Shown: positions 42,079 through 49,201 of the stretch, one piece after another
How positions within the stretch are numbered: the first letter of the stretch is position 1
How the letters are laid out: each line of letters begins with the position of its first letter
From: an uncultured Lachnospiraceae bacterium
GTDB taxonomy: Bacteria > Bacillota > Clostridia > Lachnospirales > Lachnospiraceae
Length of the DNA: 64,000 nt
Reading direction: 5' to 3'
Assembly: GCA_910588125.1 (NCBI GenBank)
Contig: CAJUPI010000005.1
Location: forward strand, 51,747-115,746
The notes under the pieces: model-generated
The model's input: the letters and a program-made list of their open reading frames with translations, nothing else
Told to the model about the DNA's origin: nothing
The model's database searches: none
Translations under genes and position numbers: made by a program

Positions 42079-42573
42079 ATGGCTTGCAAAAAAGAAGGAG
42101 TTCCTTTCAGCGGGACCCCGGAGCAGGAAGCCGCTTTAAAGAAAGTCATCGCCGAGCTGAAGGACACCAAGGGTGCCTTGATGCCTATCATGCAGCAGGC
42201 GCAGGAGATTTACGGCTATCTCCCCATCGAAGTTCAGACCATGATTTCCGACGAGACGGGTATCCCGCTGGAGAAGATTTATGGCATAGCAACCTTTTAT
42301 ACCCAGTTTGCCCTGCAGCCTAAAGGCAAATATCAAATTTCCGTATGTCTCGGGACCGCATGTTATGTAAAGGGTTCCGCAGCTATTTTCAGTAAACTGG
42401 AGGAGCTTCTCGGCATTACCAACGGGCAGTGTACCCCGGATGGCAAGTTCTCCCTGGACTCCTGCCGCTGCGTAGGTGCCTGCGGCCTTGCTCCTGTCAT
42501 GATGATCAACGACGAGGTTTACGGACGGCTGGTGCCGGACGACATTCCCGGCATCCTGGCCAAATACCAGTAA
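42079..42573 (+). CDS. hydC: NADH-binding hydrogenase complex subunit, NuoE-like (HydC)
   Basis: 164-aa thioredoxin-fold [2Fe-2S] protein homologous to NuoE/HndA. Four cluster cysteines appear as CLGTACYVKG and CRCVGACGLAP (~90-140). In electron-bifurcating [FeFe]-hydrogenases this subunit passes electrons between the NuoF-like flavoprotein and the rest of the complex. AGGAGG precedes the ATG. First gene of the operon; the gene order NuoE-like / HATPase / 2Fe-2S / NuoF-like / HydA is the one I recall for Acetobacterium woodii hydCEDBA. Confidence 0.93.
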   Translation: MACKKEGVPFSGTPEQEAALKKVIAELKDTKGALMPIMQQAQEIYGYLPIEVQTMISDETGIPLEKIYGIATFYTQFALQPKGKYQISVCLGTACYVKGSAAIFSKLEELLGITNGQCTPDGKFSLDSCRCVGACGLAPVMMINDEVYGRLVPDDIPGILAKYQ

Positions 42574-42579
42574 GCGCCT

Positions 42580-43137
42580 ATGATGACCGAGATTTCCTTA
42601 AACGTCCTGGATGTGGCAGAGAATTCCACCCGTGCAGGTGCATCCCTGGTGCAAATCACAGTGGCGGCGGACACGAAAGCTGACCGTTTGACCATTACTA
42701 TCGCCGACAATGGCTGTGGCATGACCCCAGAGCAGGTGGCGCAGGTGACGGATCCGTTCTTCACCAGCCGGACCACCCGCAAGGTAGGGCTGGGGGTTCC
42801 CTTTTTCAAATACGCGGCGGAAGCAGCAGGCGGTTCCTTTTCGATCGAATCGGAACCCAGCGTTGGCACCACAGTAACGGCGGTTTTTGTCCTGTCCCAC
42901 ATTGATCGGATGCCCCTTGGTGATATTACCAGCACAATACATACCCTGGTGGTCTATCACCCGGAGACGGATTTTCTCTACCAGTATCACTATGACGGCC
43001 GGTCTTTTATCCTGGATACAAGGGAATTTAAGGAAGTGCTGGAAGGGGTTCCCTTTGACACTCCTGAGATTTCCGCGTATATTCTGGATTATCTGACCGA
43101 GAATAAACTGGAAACTGACGGCGGCGCCGTGTACTAA
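42580..43137 (+). CDS. HATPase-domain protein in hydrogenase operon (HydE-like of hydCEDBA)
   Basis: 185-aa protein with a GHKL ATPase domain (1-~110): NVLDVAENSTRAGASL (N-box), IADNGCGMTPEQ (G1), DPFFTSRTTRKVGLGVPFFK and SEPSVGTTVTAVF. No dimerisation/phospho-His domain precedes it, so it is not a normal sensor kinase. The C-terminal ~70 residues (HTLVVYHPETDFLYQYHYDG) are unlike known domains. It sits 6 bases after hydC with a weak ribosome site, so translation is probably coupled. Similar genes recur in clostridial hydrogenase operons; role unproven. It is not the radical-SAM maturase also called HydE. Confidence 0.82.
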   Translation: MMTEISLNVLDVAENSTRAGASLVQITVAADTKADRLTITIADNGCGMTPEQVAQVTDPFFTSRTTRKVGLGVPFFKYAAEAAGGSFSIESEPSVGTTVTAVFVLSHIDRMPLGDITSTIHTLVVYHPETDFLYQYHYDGRSFILDTREFKEVLEGVPFDTPEISAYILDYLTENKLETDGGAVY

Positions 43138-43184
43138 ATACGTGCGCCAGATTAATTGTCATAATTTGGAGGATATTACATACT

Positions 43185-43562
43185 ATGAAAAGCCTTGAAG
43201 AGTTAAAAGCCATCCGCAACAAGATGCAGGGCCAGGTGGGTCTGCGGGCGGAAGACAGCAATCAGACCCGCGTCGTGGTCGGTATGGCCACCTGCGGGAT
43301 TGCCAGCGGTGCCAGGCCGGTACTTAACGCCTTGTCCGGACTGGTCCAGGAAAAGGGTCTCACCGGCAAGGTAGCCGTTACCCAGACCGGCTGCATCGGC
43401 CTTTGCCAGTATGAGCCCATCGTAGAGGTGATGGAGCCTGGCAAATCCAAAATCACCTACATCAAGATGAATCCCGACAAAGCTGCTGAAATCGTGGAGC
43501 GCCATCTGATCGGGGGACATGTGGTAGAAGAATACACCCTGAATTCAGCAGACATCAAATAG
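43185..43562 (+). CDS. Thioredoxin-like [2Fe-2S] ferredoxin-type subunit (HydD/HndB-like)
   Basis: 125-aa protein like HndB of NADP-reducing hydrogenases. Core motifs are VVVGMATCGIASGARP (~30-45) and TQTGCIGLCQYEPIVEV (~66-82). Only three cysteines line the expected cluster site, so a bound [2Fe-2S] cluster is uncertain. The N-terminus is helical (KSLEELKAIRNKM). GGAGG precedes the ATG; 23 bases separate it from hydB. Probably an accessory or structural part of the complex. Confidence 0.85.
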   Translation: MKSLEELKAIRNKMQGQVGLRAEDSNQTRVVVGMATCGIASGARPVLNALSGLVQEKGLTGKVAVTQTGCIGLCQYEPIVEVMEPGKSKITYIKMNPDKAAEIVERHLIGGHVVEEYTLNSADIK

Positions 43563-43585
43563 CCAGTGTTCAAAGGAGGACAAAA

Positions 43586-45373
43586 ATGTATCGTTCACAT
43601 GTATTGGTCTGCGGCGGAACAGGATGTACTTCCTCCGGCAGCCAGCAGATAATGGAAGCACTGAAGGCAGAGATTGAAAAAGCCGGCCTCCAGGACGAGG
43701 TTTCCGTCGTCCAGACCGGTTGTCATGGCCTGTGTGCCTTAGGACCGATTATGATTATCTATCCGGATGCCAGCTTCTACTCCATGGTTAAGGTAGAAGA
43801 CATTCCGGAGATTGTATCTGAACATTTATTAAAAGGCCGTGTGGTAACCCGCCTTCTGTATCAGGAAACTGTCACCCAGGCCGGCGTCAAGTCCCTGGTA
43901 GACACCGATTTCTACAAAAAGCAGCACCGTGTTGCTCTGCGCAACTGTGGCGTCATCAACCCCGAGGTCATCGAAGAGTACATCGGCACTGGCGGTTATG
44001 CTGCTCTTGGTAAAGTATTGACCGAGATGACTCCTGACGATGTCATCAAATGCCTGATGGATTCCGGCCTGCGCGGTAGAGGCGGCGGCGGCTTCCCCAC
44101 CGGGCTCAAATGGAAGCTGGCCAAGCAAAATGACGCCGATCAGAAATACGTCTGCTGTAACGCGGACGAAGGCGATCCCGGCGCATTCATGGATCGTTCC
44201 GTACTGGAAGGCGATCCGCATGCTGTTTTGGAGGCCATGGCTATCGCCGGCTATGCCATCGGGGCCAATCAGGGTTACATATATGTCCGCGCCGAGTACC
44301 CTATCGCCGTAGAGCGTTTAAAGATCGCCATCAACCAGGCAAGGGAGATGGAGCTTTTGGGCAAGGATATCTTCGGCACCGGCTTTGATTTCGATATTGA
44401 TTTGCGTTTGGGCGCCGGCGCTTTCGTCTGCGGCGAGGAGACAGCGCTGATGCACTCCATCGAGGGCAACCGCGGCGAGCCAAAACCGAGACCTCCATTC
44501 CCGGCTCAGAAGGGTCTGTTTGACAAGCCCACCATTTTGAATAATGTAGAAACCTATGCCAATATCCCGCAGATCATCCTCAACGGACCCGAATGGTTTG
44601 CCTCCATGGGCACAGAGAAGTCCAAGGGCACCAAGGTATTTGCACTCGGCGGCAAGATCCACAACACCGGCTTGGTAGAGATCCCCATGGGTACGACACT
44701 GCGCGAGGTCATTGAAGAGATCGGCGGCGGCATTCCCAATGGCAAAAAGTTCAAAGCGGCGCAGACTGGCGGTCCTTCCGGCGGATGTATCCCTTATGAG
44801 CATTTCGACATTCCTATCGACTATGATAACCTGATCTCCATTGGTTCCATGATGGGTTCCGGCGGACTGATCGTCATGGACGAAGATGACTGTATGGTGG
44901 ATATTGCCAAATTCTTCCTGGAATTCACGGTTGAAGAATCCTGCGGCAAATGTACCCCCTGCCGTGTCGGCACCAAACGTCTCCTGGAGATGCTCACCAA
45001 GATCACCAAAGGCCAGGCTACCATGGAAGATTTGGACAAACTTGAGGAACTCTGCTACTACATTAAAGAGAATTCCGCTTGCGCCCTGGGCCAGACCGCA
45101 CCAAACCCGGTGCTGTCCACGCTCCGCTATTTCCGTGACGAGTATGAGGCCCATGTCAGAGACAAGAGATGTCCGGCCGGCGTATGTAAGGCTCTGCTCT
45201 CCTATCACATTGATCCTGACAAGTGCCGCGGCTGTACCTTGTGTGCACGGAACTGTCCCAACAACGCCATCAACGGCTCCGTCCGCAACCCGCACATCAT
45301 CGATCAGGAGAAGTGTATCAAATGTGGTGCTTGTATGGAGAAGTGTAAATTTGGCGCTATCTACAAACAGTAA
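43586..45373 (+). CDS. hydB: NuoF-like flavoprotein subunit of bifurcating hydrogenase (HydB)
   Basis: 595 aa, binding FMN, NAD(P) and several Fe-S clusters. N-terminal thioredoxin-like [2Fe-2S] region (CGGTGCTSSGS, QTGCHGLCALGP; ~8-60). NuoF core has GRGGGGFPTGLKW (~167-179), CNADEGDPGAFMDR, and GEETALMHSIEGNRGEPKPR. A [4Fe-4S] motif SCGKCTPCRVGT lies at ~452-463, and two C-terminal ferredoxin clusters read CRGCTLCARNCP and CIKCGACMEKCK. The extra C-terminal ferredoxin domain is typical of electron-bifurcating HydB/HndC. AAAGGAGG precedes the ATG. Confidence 0.95.
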   Translation: MYRSHVLVCGGTGCTSSGSQQIMEALKAEIEKAGLQDEVSVVQTGCHGLCALGPIMIIYPDASFYSMVKVEDIPEIVSEHLLKGRVVTRLLYQETVTQAGVKSLVDTDFYKKQHRVALRNCGVINPEVIEEYIGTGGYAALGKVLTEMTPDDVIKCLMDSGLRGRGGGGFPTGLKWKLAKQNDADQKYVCCNADEGDPGAFMDRSVLEGDPHAVLEAMAIAGYAIGANQGYIYVRAEYPIAVERLKIAINQAREMELLGKDIFGTGFDFDIDLRLGAGAFVCGEETALMHSIEGNRGEPKPRPPFPAQKGLFDKPTILNNVETYANIPQIILNGPEWFASMGTEKSKGTKVFALGGKIHNTGLVEIPMGTTLREVIEEIGGGIPNGKKFKAAQTGGPSGGCIPYEHFDIPIDYDNLISIGSMMGSGGLIVMDEDDCMVDIAKFFLEFTVEESCGKCTPCRVGTKRLLEMLTKITKGQATMEDLDKLEELCYYIKENSACALGQTAPNPVLSTLRYFRDEYEAHVRDKRCPAGVCKALLSYHIDPDKCRGCTLCARNCPNNAINGSVRNPHIIDQEKCIKCGACMEKCKFGAIYKQ

Positions 45374-45389
45374 CTGAAGGAGAATGGAT

Positions 45390-47138
45390 ATGGAGAATAT
45401 TACGATTAAAATTAACGGCATAGAAGTAAGCGCTCCCAAAGGCTCCACCATACTGGAAGCAGCCCGGCTGGCCCATATCGAGATCCCGACTCTCTGCTAC
45501 TTGAAGGAGATCAACGAGATCGCCGCCTGCCGGATGTGCGTGGTAGAGGTCAAGGGTGCCAGAAGCCTGGTTGCATCCTGCGTCTATCCGATCAATGAAA
45601 ATATGGAAGTATGGACCAACACCCCCAAGGTGCTGGAGTCCCGCAAAAAGACATTACAGCTTTTGTTGTCCAATCACGATCGCAAGTGCTTATCCTGCGT
45701 GCGTAGCGGCAACTGCGAACTGCAGCAGCTCGCCAAGGAATTAGGCGTGGATGAGGAGAACAAATACGACGGCGAACGCACTCCGTCCTGCATCGACGAC
45801 AGTGCCGCCCATATGATCCGTGACAATAGCAAATGTATCCTCTGCCGCCGCTGCTCGGCGGTCTGTGAGAAAGTCCAGGGGATTGGGGTAATCGGCCCGA
45901 ACCAGCGTGGTTTTGCCACCTTTATCGGCTCAGCCTTTGACATGGGCCTGGGCGAGACCAGCTGCGTATCCTGCGGCCAGTGTATTGCTGTCTGCCCGAC
46001 CGGTGCCCTGCAAGAGAAGTCCCAGATCGATGACGTCTTGGCCGCCATCGCTGATCCGAATAAACATGTGATTGTACAGACAGCCCCCGCCGTCCGTGCC
46101 GGTCTGGGCGAAGAATTCGGCTATCCCATCGGCACCAACGTAGAAGGCAAGATGGCCGCCGCCCTGAGGCGAATCGGCTTTGACAAAGTGTTTGACACCG
46201 ATTTCAGTGCTGACCTCACCATTATGGAGGAAGCCCATGAGTTCCTTGACCGGGTACAGAACGGCGGTGTACTGCCGCTCATTACCTCCTGTTCTCCGGG
46301 TTGGATCAAATACTGCGAACATTATTTCCCGGATATGACCGAGAATCTGTCCAGCTGTAAGTCCCCGCAGCAGATGTTCGGCGCCATCGCCAAATCTTAC
46401 TATGCGGAAAAGATGGGCTTAAAACCAGAAGATATCGTGTCAGTATCTATCATGCCCTGTACTGCCAAGAAGTTTGAAGTACAGCGTCCAAACCAGGCCG
46501 CCAACGGTGTGCCAGATGTAGATATTTCTTTGACCACCCGTGAGCTGGCCCGCATGATCAAGCGTGTGGGACTTAAGTTCACTGAGCTGCCAAATGAAGG
46601 CTTTGATGCACCTCTCGGTCTTGGCACCGGCGCTGCCGTGATCTTCGGCGCTACCGGCGGCGTGATGGAGGCTGCCCTGCGTACCGCTGTGGAAACTCTG
46701 ACCGGCGAGGAGCTGGCCAGTGTGGACTTCACCGAAGTCCGCGGCACCGAGGGTATCAAGGAAGCCACCTATCATGTGGCCGGCATGGATGTCAAGGTGG
46801 CCGTGGCCTCCGGGCTAGGCAACGCCAGGAAACTGCTCAATATGGTAAAATCCGGCGAGGCCAACTATCACTTCATCGAGATCATGGGCTGTCCGGGCGG
46901 ATGTGTCAACGGCGGCGGCCAGCCGCAGCAGCCGGGTTATGTACGCAACACTGTCGATATCCGTGCTTTGCGTGCAAAAGTGCTTTACGATTCCGATAAG
47001 GATAACCCGATCCGCAAGTCCCATGAGAATCCGGCTATTAAGGAGCTGTATGATACCTACCTCGGGAAGCCGGGAAGCTCCAAAGCTCATCATTTGCTGC
47101 ACACCACATATGTAAAAAGAAAAGTGAATGAAATTTAA
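45390..47138 (+). CDS. hydA: Catalytic [FeFe]-hydrogenase subunit (HydA, bifurcating type)
   Basis: 582-aa catalytic subunit. N-terminal [2Fe-2S] plant-type ferredoxin (~1-75), a His/Cys [4Fe-4S] motif (HDRKCLSCVRSGNC), and two [4Fe-4S] motifs (CILCRRCSAVC, CVSCGQCIAVC) lead to the H-cluster domain. Loops read TSCSPGW, MPCTAKK and MGCPGGCVNGGGQP. TSCSPGW in place of TSCCPGW is seen in NAD(P)-linked multimeric enzymes. The small-subunit region closes the protein. The start is at 45390, because AAGGAG is 7 bases before it but only 1 base from the ATG at 45384. Last gene of the operon, ending in a perfect palindromic terminator. Confidence 0.96.
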   Translation: MENITIKINGIEVSAPKGSTILEAARLAHIEIPTLCYLKEINEIAACRMCVVEVKGARSLVASCVYPINENMEVWTNTPKVLESRKKTLQLLLSNHDRKCLSCVRSGNCELQQLAKELGVDEENKYDGERTPSCIDDSAAHMIRDNSKCILCRRCSAVCEKVQGIGVIGPNQRGFATFIGSAFDMGLGETSCVSCGQCIAVCPTGALQEKSQIDDVLAAIADPNKHVIVQTAPAVRAGLGEEFGYPIGTNVEGKMAAALRRIGFDKVFDTDFSADLTIMEEAHEFLDRVQNGGVLPLITSCSPGWIKYCEHYFPDMTENLSSCKSPQQMFGAIAKSYYAEKMGLKPEDIVSVSIMPCTAKKFEVQRPNQAANGVPDVDISLTTRELARMIKRVGLKFTELPNEGFDAPLGLGTGAAVIFGATGGVMEAALRTAVETLTGEELASVDFTEVRGTEGIKEATYHVAGMDVKVAVASGLGNARKLLNMVKSGEANYHFIEIMGCPGGCVNGGGQPQQPGYVRNTVDIRALRAKVLYDSDKDNPIRKSHENPAIKELYDTYLGKPGSSKAHHLLHTTYVKRKVNEI

Positions 47139-47196
47139 AAAATAATTCCCGCCCCGTTTCGGATACGTATCCGAAACGGGGCGGGAATTATTTTTT
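47137..47196. terminator. Perfect 60-bp palindromic terminator after hydA
   Basis: Arms 47137-47166 and 47167-47196 are exact inverted copies with no spacer (centre GGATAC|GTATCC), GC-rich in the middle and ending in A6/T6. It begins within the hydA stop codon. It works on either strand and separates hydA from the convergent gene at 47222. Confidence 0.92.
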
Positions 47197-47221
47197 AGGC
47201 TCCATCATTTCATTCATTTTG

Positions 47222-48622
47222 TTATTTTGCTTGTAAAAGGCCACAAGCTATCATTCTGTCATAGTTTTTTAAGTATAGATAATATCCGCCAATATTGTGC
47301 TGCACATCATCTATACGGACTCGGTATCCGTCATGCCGTACCATAAAAGTATTCAGAATCCTCTGTGGATTTTTCATATACATGGCATATTCCGGATAAA
47401 AATAACCATTTAGCTGCCGGTTTGCCCGGACTGAGATAGTATCAAAGAATAACCTCTGATCAAAATTTTCTACCGGAATTCCTTTTTCAAGCATCCGGTC
47501 ATAGACTTCAAACGTAGCCATCAGCAATTCCAAATATGTATGGTAAGTTGTGTCACGCTCAAAAATTATCTGCAAATTCTCCTGGGCATTCTTCAAGGCA
47601 AAAGCATAATATTTTTCATTATCGGTTATATGCTTTGTTATTTCATTCATACTATATGCAACCCAATGATCCTTATATTTTGTATAATCGGCTTCTATGA
47701 AATGGTCTACAGCCGTTTGAGCCGCTTTCAGCCAGATCGGATTTTTCGTAAGACTGTACAACCGGCAAAGGGCAAAGGTTGCCTCACCGTCATAATAGAC
47801 CGTGCGAAGCTTTTCCTTTCTTGTAAAATCGCCATTGAGAACATGATAATATTCTCCGGAAGCCGGATCTTGCATCGAGAGAATCCCTTCTCCTAAAGCG
47901 CAGCACACTTCTTGGTATTTCTCATTTTGAAACACCTCCATATACTCGGTCAAAGCCACGACGGCGACGCCACAACCGCCTAACTTGATCTCATCGCTCT
48001 TTTCTTCATAGAGATAAGCCCGGCCTTCTTTATCATAAATCACATGATCAAGCATAAATTCTATTGTCTGGTCAATTTTTTCCGCTAATTTCTCATCTGC
48101 CTCCAGCCGGTAGCGGCAAATCAGTGACCAAAGTGTACTGGCATGGCGAACGATATTGTAATTCTCAATGTCATTGTCAAAACGAGGATAAATACCATAG
48201 ACAAAGGAGCCATCCTCCTGAATCTGTTCTACCAGAAAATCCGATGCATTCATAATCAGCTCCTTCGCATAATCGGCATCTACCGTCTTCATCCGCCGCC
48301 CATAATCCAGTTCATCCGTACTCAGCTGATAAATCTTATTGTTCTCATCACAGAACCAGCCTCTGCACTGAAATTTTATATAAATTTCCGGCAGCTCCTC
48401 CAGGGAATTTTGTCCTGCTTTTTTCAGATATCGGTTTAGTGCTTCCTGATCAATGCCGCCATTGTCATAATCATAAATTTTGGCGCCGTTTAGTTCTGCT
48501 TCCAGCAAAGCTGTTTGAAAATTTGGATCAAAAGCTATTCCATAACGATAAAATTCATGTCTGGCCTTTCTTACCTCCTTAGCAAGCTCATCTTTCTGAA
48601 TCGTATCAGAAAAATCAACCAC
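47222..48622 (-). CDS. Alpha/alpha-barrel protein of unknown function, 5' end within a repeat
   Basis: 466-aa protein of repeated helix pairs with aromatic and acidic patches (GSFVYGIYPRFDNDIENYNIVRHASTLW is the kind of segment, in parts; LGGCGVAVVALTEYMEVF; VYYDGEATFALCRLY). The pattern suggests a six-hairpin (alpha/alpha) toroid as in glycoside hydrolases or epimerases. No catalytic residues can be assigned. The first possible start is a GTG at 48622 without a ribosome site. It lies where the reading frame comes out of a family 2 repeat (48610-48769). The frame stays open through the repeat to a TAG at 48752. The gene is therefore probably truncated at its 5' end, and its expression is doubtful. 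Confidence 0.6.
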   Translation of the reverse strand: MVDFSDTIQKDELAKEVRKARHEFYRYGIAFDPNFQTALLEAELNGAKIYDYDNGGIDQEALNRYLKKAGQNSLEELPEIYIKFQCRGWFCDENNKIYQLSTDELDYGRRMKTVDADYAKELIMNASDFLVEQIQEDGSFVYGIYPRFDNDIENYNIVRHASTLWSLICRYRLEADEKLAEKIDQTIEFMLDHVIYDKEGRAYLYEEKSDEIKLGGCGVAVVALTEYMEVFQNEKYQEVCCALGEGILSMQDPASGEYYHVLNGDFTRKEKLRTVYYDGEATFALCRLYSLTKNPIWLKAAQTAVDHFIEADYTKYKDHWVAYSMNEITKHITDNEKYYAFALKNAQENLQIIFERDTTYHTYLELLMATFEVYDRMLEKGIPVENFDQRLFFDTISVRANRQLNGYFYPEYAMYMKNPQRILNTFMVRHDGYRVRIDDVQHNIGGYYLYLKNYDRMIACGLLQAK

Positions 48623-48769
48623 ATCGGCCTTTCTCCCGTCCCATGTCTGACTCTTTCCGAATACTCTGTCTGATATTGACGAACTTTGTCCGTTAAGAAC
48701 AGGCTGTATATCGGAACCGTCCGAACACAGGGTAGCGAAATGGCGGATGGTCTATTTTGCAACGCCCTC
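48610..48769. repeat. Family 2 palindromic repeat, 5' end of an ORF
   Basis: Read leftward it starts GAGGGCGTTGCAAAATAGAC and contains CTGTGTTCGGACGG, TTAACGGACAAAG and CAATATCAGACAGA, all shared with the copy at 57754-57925. The far arm is degenerate and merges with the coding start of the gene at 47222-48622. Confidence 0.72.
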
Positions 48770-48790
48770 AGGTAACCATTTTTTCCAATG

Positions 48791-49132
48791 TCACCCTCCT
48801 CCTGCCAGGTCGTAGCTCTCCGCAATCATACGTTTGATCACATCATCCGGAATACTGCCGTCTAAGATCACCGTATTCCAATGCTTCTTATTCTGATGAT
48901 ATCCCGGCAGCACAGACGCATAGGCTGCCCGCCAAAAATCCCGCCACTCCGGATCCACCTTTACATTAACCCGGATTTTCCCCTCCCATTCATAGGTCCA
49001 GGCAAATGCTTTTTTGTTTTTCCGAATGCGCACCAGAATCCAGTTACTGTCACGAAACGGAGTATCCAGATAGGTATTTGGAAAAGTCAGCGCATAATCC
49101 AATACTTCTTTTCGTTCCTTCATCCTTTTCAT
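48791..49132 (-). CDS. MmcQ/YjbR family protein
   Basis: 113-aa small protein of the MmcQ/YjbR (CyaY-like fold) family. Typical residues are ALTFPNTYLDTPFRDSNWILVRI, KKAFAWTYEWEGKIRVNVK and GYHQNKKHWNTVIL. Members are described as DNA-binding-like, but no biochemical role is settled. Two ATGs are possible (49132 and 49123); 49132 is used because GAGAGG lies just upstream. It is 35 bases downstream of the repeat scar after recQ and 22 bases upstream of a family 2 repeat. Confidence 0.82.
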   Translation of the reverse strand: MKRMKERKEVLDYALTFPNTYLDTPFRDSNWILVRIRKNKKAFAWTYEWEGKIRVNVKVDPEWRDFWRAAYASVLPGYHQNKKHWNTVILDGSIPDDVIKRMIAESYDLAGGG

Positions 49133-49169
49133 CCTGCCTCTCTCAAGCACAAACCTCATAGATATCCGC

Positions 49170-49201
49170 CAATGTTATTATGTTTAGCTCTGAGAAAATT
49201 A
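49170..49201. repeat. Family 1 repeat scar: both termini joined, adjoining recQ stop
   Basis: CAATGTTATTATGTTTAGCT followed by CTGAGAAAATTA reads as the left terminus joined straight to the right-terminal motif CTGAGAAAATTA at their shared CTGAG sequence. The interior is gone. The recQ stop codon lies inside it. Confidence 0.55.

Noticed and set aside
44318..45451. A 377-codon open frame on the strand opposite hydB.
   Set aside because: It is antisense to a highly conserved hydrogenase gene, has no recognisable protein features and no proper start region. Long antisense frames are common in GC-rich codon contexts.
48571..48825. An 84-aa frame upstream of the alpha-barrel gene.
   Set aside because: It runs through the family 2 repeat and overlaps both neighbours. 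Nothing but the repeat supports it.
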